From positions 124,001-188,000 of the forward strand of contig NZ_BAABDD010000004.1 of the NCBI RefSeq assembly GCF_039539445.1: a DNA stretch of 64,000 nt. The letters are read 5' to 3'. This document shows, one piece after another, positions 19,797-29,795 of the stretch (position 1 is the stretch's first letter; each line of letters begins with the position of its first letter). The stretch comes from Salinactinospora qingdaonensis (GTDB lineage Bacteria > Actinomycetota > Actinomycetes > Streptosporangiales > Streptosporangiaceae). The position numbers were made by a program, and so were the translations under genes. The notes under the pieces are model-generated. The model saw only the letters and a list, made by a program, of their open reading frames with translations. It ran no database searches and had not been told where the DNA came from.

Positions 19797-21683
19797 TTAT
19801 TCTGAGGTAATAGCTTCTCCTGTATCGTCGTGGCTGACCCCTGGGATGAGTGGGGCGTCATAGGACAGAGGGATCTCGTGGATTTGGTCGCGTAGTTTTG
19901 GCTTGGGGCGGTCGTTGTCCAGGATGATGAGTTGGCAGTCGCGTGATCCCGAGAAGGGTGTGCTCTCCCAAGCCGCGGCTGTTTTTAGGGCGTATTCGTA
20001 GATGCGGTCGGCCAGAGCGCGGTCTTTGGGGTTGGCGCCGATGTTTTTGCTGATCGAGTCGATGATGAGTAGCCCGGGGAGGTTGGTGGTGCGGCTGAGC
20101 AAGGCATGTTGGAGCAGGGCGAAGCTGTAGGCGACGTTGACGGCGGCTTGAGTTCCTCCGCCCAGGTCGGTGAAGGTCTGTTGATCGATCAAGGGGAGGT
20201 AATTGCTGTGGTCCAGGCTGGCGTTGCCGTTGTACCAGGGGAGTTGGAGAACATCGATCACTTCTTGGAAGCGTTCGTCCATGTCGTTGAGGGAGCGACG
20301 GCGAGAGGAGAGTTGATCGTCGAGCTTCTTCAACTTTTCCTTGAGGTCGGTGATCTCTTCTTGGGTGGCTCGGATACCGGCTTCGATCTCTTGAAGACGT
20401 TCATAGTGCTCTTGTTGGGTTTGTAGCGTTGTGATCCTTTCCTTTGTTGCGGCGTTGCGGGCTACGAGCTCCTCGATCGTTTCCTGGAGGGGAGCTAGTT
20501 CCTGTGTCTGGTACGCCTGGAGCTTGTCCTCGGCCTCGGTAGCCCTGGTGGTGGCTTCGCGATGAGTCTGGGCAGCGAGGCCAGCTTCCTGCTCAGCTTG
20601 CGCGAGCTTGTCGACAGCCTGATCATGGAGCGCCTGCAACCGGTCGCGCTGTGTCTCACCGTTATTGCTCGTTTGGGGTTGGAGGCACAGCGCACAGTGG
20701 CCGGCGGGAACCGTTCGACCGGCCAAAGCAGCGGCGCATGCCGGGCACGAGGTGAAGACAGGGTCGTGTTCGGCCAGCGAGCGTTTCAGCGACCGTACCG
20801 CCTCGTATGCCTGGTCGACCCGAGTATCGGCAGCATGTCGTTGCGCTGCGGCCTCGGTTTGGCTCTGGCGGGCCTGATCTACTTCCCGGCGCAGCGGATC
20901 GGCGCTGCGGCTCACGGCGCGAGCTTGTTCTCGCACTCGCCTGAGCTGTTCCTGCAGTGCCTCTTTTTCTTGACACGCCGTCTGGTGTTCCGCGACGGCC
21001 TGCTCGGGTGTGGTCGTGGACTTCTCGAAGAACCGTTGGAGAGTCTGGTGCGTGGCTGACTGCTCCCGCAGCGACTTCTCGCACTCCTTCAACCGTGCCT
21101 GCAGGATCTGAGCCCGAGGGTCGGTCAACCCGAACAACAGCTCAAACACGTGCTTACGGGCGGAGTTCCTGTCCTGGTGCAAGATGACCTGCCGGTCGAT
21201 CTCACGCTGGGTTCGATACAGGTAGGGCCAGACATCCAAGAACCCCAGGCGTGCGGCGCGACGGTTCACAGCCCGGACCTCGTCTGGCGCGATGGTTTCC
21301 TTGAGGTCCAGCCACCCGAGAAGGCGATCCGACAGCGTGGCCTCATCAGCCGCTTCCTGCCGGGAGGGGGCCTTGACCGGCAACCGTTCCACCAGTTCGC
21401 GCCCCAGGTCCAGCACCTCTACGTATTTGGGATTGCGAACGTGGCGCCGCAGCCAGACTTCGTTGTCCTGCAGCCGCAGTCGCAACTCGACATGGGACAC
21501 ATAGCGCTTGAAGGCGAGCTTCCAGTTCACCTTCTGGCCGAGGACGAACCCGATCGCATCAGCCATCGAGGTCTTGCCGGTATTGACGGGGCCTGACACC
21601 GACACGATTCGATGGTCCAGGTAGTAGGGACGAGGCCCCAACGGTCCGTGGATGACCAGTTCAAGTAGCCGCATGTCACGCAT
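19797..21683 (-). CDS. Rad50/SMC-like ATPase (DUF3732 / ABC-3C type)
   Basis: 628 residues. The N-terminal P-loop is SGPVNTGKTSMADAIG (about residue 32). A long coiled coil from ~200 to ~480 is interrupted by a zinc-hook-like insert with CPACAAALAG and CALC around residue 320. The C-terminal half has FTDLGGGTQAAVNVAYSFAL (ABC-signature position) and LPGLLIIDSISKNIG (Walker B). Such ATPases occur in defence islands, often with small partner proteins; none was identified here. It is convergent with TcmP and divergent from the cas operon. A second in-frame ATG lies 9 nt downstream of the start. Confidence 0.78.
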   Translation of the reverse strand: MRDMRLLELVIHGPLGPRPYYLDHRIVSVSGPVNTGKTSMADAIGFVLGQKVNWKLAFKRYVSHVELRLRLQDNEVWLRRHVRNPKYVEVLDLGRELVERLPVKAPSRQEAADEATLSDRLLGWLDLKETIAPDEVRAVNRRAARLGFLDVWPYLYRTQREIDRQVILHQDRNSARKHVFELLFGLTDPRAQILQARLKECEKSLREQSATHQTLQRFFEKSTTTPEQAVAEHQTACQEKEALQEQLRRVREQARAVSRSADPLRREVDQARQSQTEAAAQRHAADTRVDQAYEAVRSLKRSLAEHDPVFTSCPACAAALAGRTVPAGHCALCLQPQTSNNGETQRDRLQALHDQAVDKLAQAEQEAGLAAQTHREATTRATEAEDKLQAYQTQELAPLQETIEELVARNAATKERITTLQTQQEHYERLQEIEAGIRATQEEITDLKEKLKKLDDQLSSRRRSLNDMDERFQEVIDVLQLPWYNGNASLDHSNYLPLIDQQTFTDLGGGTQAAVNVAYSFALLQHALLSRTTNLPGLLIIDSISKNIGANPKDRALADRIYEYALKTAAAWESTPFSGSRDCQLIILDNDRPKPKLRDQIHEIPLSYDAPLIPGVSHDDTGEAITSE

Positions 21684-22077
21684 AGGAGAAGTTCCTTCGC
21701 GGTCGACAAGTTGACAATCACTCTTTGGGATTATTCATAAACCTTTAGTGATTGAACTCAGGCTTCCACAGGGCACCGGCTGCGTGAGTGGCTTTGAGGA
21801 AACGACCGCTGGTTTCACGTAGCGCAGAAGACATCTACCGAGACAACGCTGTCGCCCCCGTTCTCTCTGCTGTGTAATACGGCTCCTGGTGGCATCTGTG
21901 TTTTTGTGTCATTGTCTTCTTTTGTTTTATATGTACAGTTTGACCGTTTTTTCTTTAGGGGTTCTGAGGTTGTGAAGATTGTCGTTGTCTCCGGTTAGAT
22001 TGCGGGGTGTTGTTGGGGCGGCTGCGTTTGTGGTGGTGGCCGTCGTCGTGTTCGTCGCAGGAAGGTGAGGGAGTTTC
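21684..22077. promoter_or_regulatory. Promoter region of the cas operon
   Basis: 394 bp of gene-free DNA between the divergent ATPase gene and csb1, with an AT-rich core (21850-21960) containing TTTTGTTTTATATGTACAG. The ribosome site AGGAAGGTGAGGGAG lies just before the GTG of csb1. A TTTGACCGT motif like those at the island ends lies near 21940. Confidence 0.5.
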
Positions 22078-23256
22078 GTGGGGGAGTTGGCTCAGCGTTT
22101 GCTGGAGGCTGTCGGTCCTGAGCGGGAGTATGCGGGGATCGCGGTGTCCTCGCAGTACCGTCCGGCCAGTGGGGACAAGGTGTTTCCGCCGTCGTTTCCG
22201 CTGAGTGAGAGCGAGAAGAAGAGGGGCGTCTCGCCTTACCTGTCCGAGAAGCGCTGGGTTGAGGGTGAACTGTGCGATGTGGTGGTGCTGGATCAGCCCC
22301 CTAGCCAGGCCAACCGGATGGAGATGGCGCTGTTGGAGGCGCGGGATGCCGGCCAGATCGCGTTGCCGCTGTTTGAGTTGCAGGCCGAGACCTCGTGGGG
22401 GCCGTTGCGGTTGACCTCGCTGGAGTTTCCGCATCGTTTCGCGGATGCTTACCTGCGCGACAGCCTGCTGGAGGGCAAGCCGTTCGATTCCAGCGAGGTG
22501 GGCAAGCGGCTGCGGTCGGTCTCGGCCAGGGATGTGCGGCCGTTGTTCGAGCGGTCTCCGGAGTCGCTGCTGTTTGGGGCGTGGGACTCCCACCGCAAGG
22601 GGCGCGGGGTGAAGCTGGCGCGGCTCTACTCCTCGTCGATGGTGGGGCTGAATCCGGTGGAGGGCAAGCGCAAGGGCGGGCGGATGGATCCGTTCAACCT
22701 CACCGGAGCGGTCCGCGACTCCACAGTCGAGGATTGGGAGTTCGTTGCTACGGGAGCCAAGCTCAAGAAGAAGGAAGGCGAGAAGCTCAGCGAGACCGGC
22801 CACGGCAACATCGCTCCCGGGGATGTGCATGGCGGGGTGGCCATTACCGAGGCTCGGCGCATGGGGTGGTTGTCGCTGTCGGGGGTGGGGCAACTGCGGT
22901 TCGGGGACGCCTCGCCGCAGGCGGCACAGTTGGCGCGCGCCACACTTGCCGCATTGGCGCTGGCGGGGGATCGATTGGCGTTTGGCGCGCCGTCGGTGTG
23001 GCTGCGCTCGGGCTGTGACCTGATCCGTGGCAGTGAGGTGATGGCCTTCGACCGTGATGGCCAGCAGCAGGAGGCGTTCACGGTGAGCGCGGCCGAGGCG
23101 GTCTCCTGCTTCCACGAGCTGCGCGAGCGTACGGCCGAGGCCGGTATCACCATGGCCGGCGACACCATCACGGTGACGCCGAAGAAGGCGCTGGCCGAGG
23201 CGATCGAGTACGCCACCACCCGCGCCGGCGCGGACGAGGATGCCGGGGAGGAGTAG
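22078..23256 (+). CDS. csb1: Type I-G CRISPR backbone protein Cas7 (Csb1)
   Basis: Csb1 (GSU0053 family) is the Cas7-type RAMP that coats the crRNA spacer in type I-G (formerly I-U) effector complexes. The 392 residues include the N-terminal VFPPSFPLSESEKKRGVSPYL, LTSLEFPHRFADAYLRDS, PLFERSPESLLFGAWDSHRKGRG, and NLTGAVRDSTVEDWEF, all typical of the family. It starts with GTG behind a strong ribosome site and is the first gene of a three-gene interference operon; csb2 begins 3 bp after its stop. Confidence 0.93.
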   Translation: MGELAQRLLEAVGPEREYAGIAVSSQYRPASGDKVFPPSFPLSESEKKRGVSPYLSEKRWVEGELCDVVVLDQPPSQANRMEMALLEARDAGQIALPLFELQAETSWGPLRLTSLEFPHRFADAYLRDSLLEGKPFDSSEVGKRLRSVSARDVRPLFERSPESLLFGAWDSHRKGRGVKLARLYSSSMVGLNPVEGKRKGGRMDPFNLTGAVRDSTVEDWEFVATGAKLKKKEGEKLSETGHGNIAPGDVHGGVAITEARRMGWLSLSGVGQLRFGDASPQAAQLARATLAALALAGDRLAFGAPSVWLRSGCDLIRGSEVMAFDRDGQQQEAFTVSAAEAVSCFHELRERTAEAGITMAGDTITVTPKKALAEAIEYATTRAGADEDAGEE

Positions 23257-23259
23257 CCG

Positions 23260-24699
23260 ATGGCTTTGGCCGTTGATGTTCGGCTGCTGCAGGGCCGCTA
23301 CGAGGCCGCAGTGGGAGGCGAGCATGTGGAGTGGCCGCCGCATCCGGCGCGTCTGTTCTGCGCGTTGCTGTCCGTGGCCGAGTCCGAGCGTGACCGCGAC
23401 GCTTTGCGGTGGCTGGAGCGCCAGGCGCCTCCGCAAGTGTGGGCGCCCGAGTTGAAGGGGCGCTCCTCGGCGACGAGCTATGTGGTTACCAACAAACGCA
23501 GCCCCAAGGGCGGGAGCCAGCACTGGCCCGGTCGCACCACGATCCACAAGGAGCGCGCCACCGCGGTCCCGGGCGACACCGAGTTCGCCGTGGTGTGGGA
23601 GCAGGCGGAGCCCGATGCCGGGATGGTGGAGACGCTGGGGGAGTTAGCGTGGCGGGTGCCTTATCTGGGGCGGGCGAGTAACCCGGCGGCACTGCGCGTA
23701 CACACGACTGCCAAGCGGCGTGAGGATTGGCAAGTCTATGCGCCCGTGGCCTTGGATGAACCCGCTGACGGCCAGCTGCGCGTGCCCTACCCCGGCTATG
23801 TCCAGGCCCTGGACACGGCCTTCGAGGAAGGTCAGCGAGCCTGGGAGGTCGCCCACACCACCCCCTACGCCCTGGCCTCGACGACCTCGCCGTCGCAGCA
23901 GAGCGGGCAGGTGGTGCCGGGGCCGTTTTCGAGCATGCTGGTGTTTTCTTTCCCCGCCCGGGTGCAGCGTCCGGCCGCCACCGAGCTGCTGCAATTGACC
24001 CAGACGCTGCGCCAGGCCGTCTTGGCACGCATCGGCGACACGGTCGCCCCCCAGATTGCCGGCCACACTCCTTCGGGGCAGCGCCATCTGGGCTACATCG
24101 GTCTGCCCAACACCGGCCACGACAACGCTGATGGTCACCTTCTCGGCCTGGGGTTGCTGCTGCCGGCCGACCTTGAGCCCCAGGCGTTGGGACAGCTTCG
24201 TGCCCGCATCGTCGATGACCCGCTGCAGCGGTTGACGATGGGGCGTGCCGGTCACGTCGATGTCACGTACGAGCCCTGGCCCACCACCCCACGCCGCCTG
24301 AACCCGCGTTTTTGGGCCGGGGAACGCGCCACAGCCAGGGGCAGTCGCTGCTGGACCACGGCGACCCCGCTGATGTTGGATCACTACACCCGCCCCAACT
24401 CCGACCTGCCCGCTCTGGTGACCCGCAGCCTGGTCACGGCCGGCTACCCCGAACCCAGTTGGGTCGAGGTCTCTGCGGCCCCCCTGACACCGGGAGCGCT
24501 GCATCGGCCCGCCCGGGGGACGTTTCCGCCCAACCGGCCACGCCGCAAACTCCTGCACGCCTGCATCGTTTTCGACCAGCCCGTGCGAGGCCCGGTGGTA
24601 GCCGGGTCGATGCGCTACCTGGGGCTGGGACTGTTCGCCCCCACCGACCACCTGCTACCCACGCCCGAATGTGAAGAAGAGGCACACACTCGTGAGTGA
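23260..24699 (+). CDS. csb2: Type I-G CRISPR protein Csb2 (Cas5-Cas6-type)
   Basis: Csb2 (GSU0054 family) is the Cas5-like subunit of type I-G systems, often fused to a Cas6-like part that processes pre-crRNA. The 479 residues begin ALAVDVRLLQGRYEAAV, followed by HVEWPPHPARLFCALLSVA and AWRVPYLGRASNPAALRV; the C-terminal half has FWAGERATARGSRCWTTATPLMLDHYTRP and PVVAGSMRYLGLGLFAP with the Gly-rich RAMP end. It is translationally coupled to cas3, whose GTG overlaps its stop. Confidence 0.92.
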   Translation: MALAVDVRLLQGRYEAAVGGEHVEWPPHPARLFCALLSVAESERDRDALRWLERQAPPQVWAPELKGRSSATSYVVTNKRSPKGGSQHWPGRTTIHKERATAVPGDTEFAVVWEQAEPDAGMVETLGELAWRVPYLGRASNPAALRVHTTAKRREDWQVYAPVALDEPADGQLRVPYPGYVQALDTAFEEGQRAWEVAHTTPYALASTTSPSQQSGQVVPGPFSSMLVFSFPARVQRPAATELLQLTQTLRQAVLARIGDTVAPQIAGHTPSGQRHLGYIGLPNTGHDNADGHLLGLGLLLPADLEPQALGQLRARIVDDPLQRLTMGRAGHVDVTYEPWPTTPRRLNPRFWAGERATARGSRCWTTATPLMLDHYTRPNSDLPALVTRSLVTAGYPEPSWVEVSAAPLTPGALHRPARGTFPPNRPRRKLLHACIVFDQPVRGPVVAGSMRYLGLGLFAPTDHLLPTPECEEEAHTRE

Positions 24700-27600
24700 T
24701 CTGGACGCGGCGGCCTTCAGCGACTTCTACGCCGCCATCCACGGCTACGCCCCCTTCCCCTGGCAACAGGACCTAGCCGACCGGTTGCTGCAGGGCCATC
24801 CCTGGCCCGATGCCGTGGACGTGCCCACCGGCTTGGGCAAGACCAGCCTGATCGACATCGCCGTCTTCGCCGCCGCAGCCGGCGCCCCCGCTGCGCGGCG
24901 GCGAGTCTTCTTCGTCGTCGATCGCCGCCTAGTCGTCGATGAGGCTTTCGACCACGCCACCGCCCTAAGCGAGGCCCTGAACGCCCCGCAGAGCTACGGG
25001 CCGACCGTGTGCCGGGTCGCTCAAGCGCTGCGCCAGCCCACAGCCCCGGATCCGGTGATCGAGACCACCCGCATGCGCGGCGGCACGACCTGGTCGTGGC
25101 GCTGGGTGGAACGCCCCGACCGCCATGCGGTGGTGGTGGGAACCGTCGACCAGATCGGCTCGCGTTTGCTGATGCGCGGCTACGGCGTGGGCGCGAACCT
25201 GGCCCCCATCGACGCGGCCTTGGTGGGCACCGACAGCCTGATCCTGGTCGACGAGGCCCACCTGGCCCCGACGATGCTGCGCACTATCACCGCCGCCACC
25301 AGCCCTGACGGTGACCGCCTCTCCACCCCGCTGGTGGTTCCCCTCTCGGCGACCGTGCCCACCTACCCTGACGCCACCATCCACACCACCACCCAGGCCG
25401 ACCTTGACCACCCGGTGGCCCGCGCCCGCCTGCGCGCACCGCGCCACCTGCACCTGATCGTCCCCAAAACCCGCCCCAACACCAGCAGCGCCACCATGGT
25501 CACCCAGCTCGCCGGCTGGTCCCACGCCCTCGCCCACGGCCAAGAGTCAGGCCGGGTCGTACTGACGGTGTGCAACACCGTGGCCCGCGCCCGCGCCGTC
25601 TTCGACGCCCTCGCCCAGCGCGGGGTGACCGAAGACAACCGGGTGCTGTTGACCGGGCGCACCCGTCCGCTGGATCGCGATCACACCATCGCCGCCTCCT
25701 ACCACCGCTTCCGGCTGGGCAGCCGCTCCTACGCGCCCGGCGTTCCTTTCCACGTGGTAGCCACCCAAACCGTCGAGGTCGGCGCCAACATCGATGCCGA
25801 CGCGCTGGTCACCGAGTCGGCCTCGCTGACCGCCCTCACCCAACGCCTGGGCCGCCTGGGCCGCGCCCCCGACCAGCGTCCCCGCCCCAGCACCCTTTTC
25901 CCCGCCGTGGTGATCCACGACGCCACCACCGGCGACGACGATCCCATCTACGGGCCCGCCCGCGCCGCCACCTGGAAAATGCTCACCGAGCACGCGCCCC
26001 AGCCCGCGCTGGTACCCACCGCCAAAACCCCCTTCGATCCCGCCAACCTCCCCCAAGGCATGCCCGTCTCGCCGGTGGCGCTGGCACGGCTGCGCGATCG
26101 CCTTTCGGCCGAGCAACGCCACAAGCTCGCCGGCCCCCAAGCCCGACCCGCGATCCTCACCAAACCCACCGTTGACGCCTGGACCCGCACCGCACCGCGG
26201 CCCCACCCCGACCCGCCGGTGGCTCCCTACCTGCACGGCCTCGACACCGGCGAGGCCGACATCCAGTTGCTGTGGCGTGCCGACCTCACCGATACCGATC
26301 TCGAAACAGGCAAAGAGCTGCTGCGCTTCGTCCCGCCGGTGGACGAAGAGATGCTGCCGCTACCGCTGCCCGCGCTGCGCCGCTGGGCCAGCGGCAGCCA
26401 AACCCAGGCCAGCGAGGTCGCCGACGTCGAAGGCGACACCCACACCGACACCCCCCAAACCGACCAGGCCCCCACAGTGCTGCGCTACCGGGGCCGCGAC
26501 GACATCGAAGCCATCCCCCTCACCCAGGTCCAGCCCGGCGACACCATCGCCGTGCCCGCCCACTGGGGCGGCTGCGACGCCTACGGATGGGCGCCGACCA
26601 GCACCACCCCCGTCACCGACCTAGCCGACCTGGCATCCCGACGCCAGCGCCCCCTAGTGCGCCTGCACCCCCGGCTGCTCACCCTCCTGGACCACCACCT
26701 CGACATCGAGCAGCCCCCCGAGGCGGCCCAAACTCTGCCCCGGCTCCGTGGCCACCTCAACGAACTGCTCACCCTGCTTCCTGAGCCCGACGAGCAAGAG
26801 CAGCCACCGCCCCAACCCAGCGACTACACCGAGGCCCTCACCCCCTTCACCACCCTTGACTCCCACCTCCCCGCCGCGACCCGCCCCGGACGGCTGCTGG
26901 CCAACCTCGCCCACCTGGCCCACGCTGACCGCATCACCACCACCGCGCTCCCCACCAGCGACACCCAGCCGCCCACTGTGCTGCTGGCCCTGCGCTCGGG
27001 TGGACAGGCCAGCGACGAGGACACCACCTCCTCCTCCACCGCCCCCACCCCCCTCACCCTGGAGACCCACCAAGACGACGTCGCCCGCCAAGCCGCCGAC
27101 TTCGCCCGCAACCTCGGCCTGGAACCACCCCTCGTGCACGCTGTGTGGCTAGCCGCGCGCTACCACGATGAAGGCAAACGCGACCCCCGCTTCCAAGCCA
27201 TGCTGCACGGCCTGCCCCCAGCCGCCCTCGCCCAAGCCCCCGTCCTGGCCAAATCCGGGCTGAACCCCACCGACCGGCGCGCCCACGAACAAGCGCTCCG
27301 CCAATCGGGCTACCCACCCGGCATGCGCCACGAGGCCCTCTCCACCCGCATCGCCGCCTGCTACCTCACGCAGGCCAACTACGCCGTCGACACCGACCTC
27401 GTCCTCCACCTCATCGCCGCCCACCACGGCCACGCCCGCCCCCTCATCCCCGCCGTCGCAGACCCCGCCCCCGTCACGATCACCCTGCCCGAGGGCACCA
27501 CCCTCGACAGCACCACCGGCCCCGACTGGCAGGCCCCCACCCGCTTCACCCACCTCAACCACACCTACGGCCCCTGGAAACTCGCCCTACTCGAAACCAT

Positions 27601-28666
27601 CGTCCGCCTGGCCGACATCTGGTGCTCAGCCGGCCACCCCGTCACCACCGCCGCCCACCCCCATATCCCTCACACCCACACCACACCTACACCGCCCACC
27701 AGCCCGCCCTCACACACCGTGGAGCTGCCCGCCCTGGACGGCCGCGACCCTCTCGGCTTTCTCACCAGCCTGGGACTGCTACGCCTGCTCACCACCGAAT
27801 CCACCCTCGACGCGCGCCTGTCCTTCAACCCCGCCACCGCCACCGCCCAACTCACCAGCCCCCTGCCCGACACCGAGGCCATCGCCACCGAACTCACCAC
27901 CCTGCTGGCCAGCATCGGCGACGACCAACTCCTCATCGCCATGCCCTCCGCCTGGCCCCCACACGCCCCCCGCGGCAAAGACCCCCTGCGCGTAACTCCC
28001 GAAGAATTCCCCGACCTCATCAACCGCACCCACAACCTCAGCGAACGCGCCACCCACGAGTGGCTCGCCGCCATCGCCACCGACCTAACCACCGACACCA
28101 CCGGCCGCTGCGCCCTGACCCCCTTCATGGCCCCAGCCGGAAAACAACAAGTCGCCACCTTCTTCGCCAAACCCCTCCACGCACTCCGCGACGACCCCGC
28201 CCGCCTCCACCAAGCCCTCACCACCTGGCGCCGCCTCGACAATTTCACCGGCGAATACTTCGACCACCGCGCCATCCGCACCGCCGGCGACCTCCCCACC
28301 GGCGAATCCACCCCCGCTGGCGTCCCGGGCCCCACCTGGCTGGCCACCCAAGCACTCCCCCTCACCCGCCTAACCAGCCACGGCTCTTCACCCCTGGCCA
28401 CCCTGTGGCACCGCCTCGGAGGTCGAAGGATCATGGTTTGGCCCGTTTGGCGTTCACCCCTTGACCTCGCTGCGGTTCAGGTCCTTGTCGAACACCCCGC
28501 TCTCCGCCCTACTCCCCACGACGCCGTGGCCCGACCTGAGCCGTCCGTTCCACGTGACCGCATCGCTCCTCTTGGCGTAATCACTATGGCCGCCGCCGAA
28601 CGCCGCTCGGTCCCGGGCAGCAAGTCCGCTGGCCCCCTCACCCCCATCCCCCTGCACATCACCTAA
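24692..28666 (+). CDS. cas3: Type I-G Cas3 helicase-nuclease with Cas8-like C-terminal extension
   Basis: 1324 residues from the GTG at 24692 (GTGAGTGA overlap with csb2; AAGAGG upstream; an earlier GTG at 24671 is less likely). Residues 1-450 are the SF2 helicase: VPTGLGKTS (Walker A, 46-51), VDEAH (187-190), PLSATVPTYPD, and ALTQRLGRLGRAPDQ (motif VI). The HD nuclease follows at ~810-1000: YHDEGKRDPRFQ (His825-Asp826) and AAHHGHARP. Residues ~1010-1324 form a Cas8/Csb3-like extension: LDGRDPLGFLTSLGLLRLL, FFAKPLHALRDD, IMVWPVWRS, GSKSAGPLTPIP. Helicase before HD is the type I-G order. No separate cas8 and no cas1, cas2 or cas4 are nearby, so this is an interference-only module. Confidence 0.9.
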   Translation: MSDLDAAAFSDFYAAIHGYAPFPWQQDLADRLLQGHPWPDAVDVPTGLGKTSLIDIAVFAAAAGAPAARRRVFFVVDRRLVVDEAFDHATALSEALNAPQSYGPTVCRVAQALRQPTAPDPVIETTRMRGGTTWSWRWVERPDRHAVVVGTVDQIGSRLLMRGYGVGANLAPIDAALVGTDSLILVDEAHLAPTMLRTITAATSPDGDRLSTPLVVPLSATVPTYPDATIHTTTQADLDHPVARARLRAPRHLHLIVPKTRPNTSSATMVTQLAGWSHALAHGQESGRVVLTVCNTVARARAVFDALAQRGVTEDNRVLLTGRTRPLDRDHTIAASYHRFRLGSRSYAPGVPFHVVATQTVEVGANIDADALVTESASLTALTQRLGRLGRAPDQRPRPSTLFPAVVIHDATTGDDDPIYGPARAATWKMLTEHAPQPALVPTAKTPFDPANLPQGMPVSPVALARLRDRLSAEQRHKLAGPQARPAILTKPTVDAWTRTAPRPHPDPPVAPYLHGLDTGEADIQLLWRADLTDTDLETGKELLRFVPPVDEEMLPLPLPALRRWASGSQTQASEVADVEGDTHTDTPQTDQAPTVLRYRGRDDIEAIPLTQVQPGDTIAVPAHWGGCDAYGWAPTSTTPVTDLADLASRRQRPLVRLHPRLLTLLDHHLDIEQPPEAAQTLPRLRGHLNELLTLLPEPDEQEQPPPQPSDYTEALTPFTTLDSHLPAATRPGRLLANLAHLAHADRITTTALPTSDTQPPTVLLALRSGGQASDEDTTSSSTAPTPLTLETHQDDVARQAADFARNLGLEPPLVHAVWLAARYHDEGKRDPRFQAMLHGLPPAALAQAPVLAKSGLNPTDRRAHEQALRQSGYPPGMRHEALSTRIAACYLTQANYAVDTDLVLHLIAAHHGHARPLIPAVADPAPVTITLPEGTTLDSTTGPDWQAPTRFTHLNHTYGPWKLALLETIVRLADIWCSAGHPVTTAAHPHIPHTHTTPTPPTSPPSHTVELPALDGRDPLGFLTSLGLLRLLTTESTLDARLSFNPATATAQLTSPLPDTEAIATELTTLLASIGDDQLLIAMPSAWPPHAPRGKDPLRVTPEEFPDLINRTHNLSERATHEWLAAIATDLTTDTTGRCALTPFMAPAGKQQVATFFAKPLHALRDDPARLHQALTTWRRLDNFTGEYFDHRAIRTAGDLPTGESTPAGVPGPTWLATQALPLTRLTSHGSSPLATLWHRLGGRRIMVWPVWRSPLDLAAVQVLVEHPALRPTPHDAVARPEPSVPRDRIAPLGVITMAAAERRSVPGSKSAGPLTPIPLHIT

Positions 28667-28685
28667 ACCGACAGCCCCACAACTA

Positions 28686-28850
28686 TGCTCTTTGATAACT
28701 CCACACGCCCACTTCCGGCTCGCGCGAACCCCAAGTGCCCATGCAATCCCGGGGAGGTTCCCAAGCACAAAACCCCACAAACCACGCAAAACACACCGCC
28801 CCGCGGGCCGACCGGCACCCCAGAAAACGCATCACCCCACGTCAAAAAGC
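28686..28850 (+). promoter_or_regulatory. CRISPR leader 1
   Basis: A 165-bp leader directly before array 1, starting 20 bp after the cas3 stop. It contains CTCTTTGATAACTCCACACG, GCTCGCGCGAACCCCAAGTG, GGGGAGGTTCCCAAGCACAA and AACGCATC near the first repeat. Closely similar copies precede all four other arrays. Confidence 0.85.
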
Positions 28851-29606
28851 GTGTCCACGGCTTCTCGGAAGCCGTCCCCGTTGAAGGAGCTCGGTGTCCT
28901 CGTTCACCCGCATGGACACAGCCGTGTCCACGGCTTCTCGGAAGCCGTCCCCGTTGAAGGTTCGCCGTGGAGCCCAACCGGCCGGCTGACGCGGGTGTCC
29001 ACGGCTTCTCGGAAGCCGTCCCCGTTGAAGGGGCAAGCCCCGGATCACCGAGTCGCAGCTAGAGGAGTGTCCACGGCTTCTCGGAAGCCGTCCCCGTTGA
29101 AGGATCCGCCGCCGCCTGTGGGGGAGGGGACGGCCTACGGTGTCCACGGCTTCTCGGAAGCCGTCCCCGTTGAAGGCTGCCTGGTCAGTGGGCATGTCGT
29201 AGCGTGTCTGGTGTCCACGGCTTCTCGGAAGCCGTCCCCGTTGAAGGTCGGGATGGTCGCCGGGTATTCGTCGCTGCTCAAGTGTCCACGGCTTCTCGGA
29301 AGCCGTCCCCGTTGAAGGTCCACGGGACGCATGTCGCGCCACCCGGTGGCGAAGTGTCCACGGCTTCTCGGAAGCCGTCCCCGTTGAAGGAGCGCTACAG
29401 CCTCGCTCGCCCGCAGGCCGCAACCGAGTGTCCACGGCTTCTCGGAAGCCGTCCCCGTTGAAGGGTCACGTGGTGTCCCTTTGCGGTTAGTTGATGGTGT
29501 GTCCACGGCTTCTCGGAAGCCGTCCCCGTTGAACCAAGCCGGCCATGGTCACGCGCGACAACGCGCAACTGTGTCCACGGCTCCACAGGAGCCGTCTCCG
29601 TTGGCG
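28851..29606 (+). CRISPR. CRISPR array 1 (11 repeats, 10 spacers)
   Basis: The 36-bp repeat starts GTGTCCACGG, carries hairpin arms ACGGCTTC/GAAGCCGT with loop TCG, and ends CCCCGTTGAAG. Repeats start at 28851, 28924, 28995, 29067, 29140, 29211, 29282, 29354, 29428, 29499 and 29571; spacers are 35-38 bp. The last repeat is strongly degenerate (CTCCACAGGAG, TTGGCG) and the one before ends GAAC, which marks the leader-distal end. Transcription is rightward. It follows the cas operon directly. Confidence 0.98.
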
Positions 29607-29753
29607 GATTCGTGTGGGGCGCCTCTTGCCGGATGGTGGCGCCCGGTTGGCCCTTTCTTGAGAGAGCGAGCAGGTCGCAACGCGCTCTTCACGCACTCGC
29701 TGACGGTTTGACCGTAAGAACTCCCCCGTGCTGTACCTATAAATTATGTATGC

Positions 29754-29767
29754 TGTAGATAGCTACA
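29754..29767 (+). promoter_or_regulatory. Operator-like palindrome TGTAG-ATAG-CTACA
   Basis: A perfect 5-bp-arm inverted repeat lies 28 bp before the start of the next gene, just after AT-rich TATAAATTATGTATGC which could hold a -10 element. Suggests repressor control of the 445-residue protein gene. Confidence 0.5.
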
Positions 29768-29795
29768 ACGGCAATGAGAAGATAGGGACAGCGCC

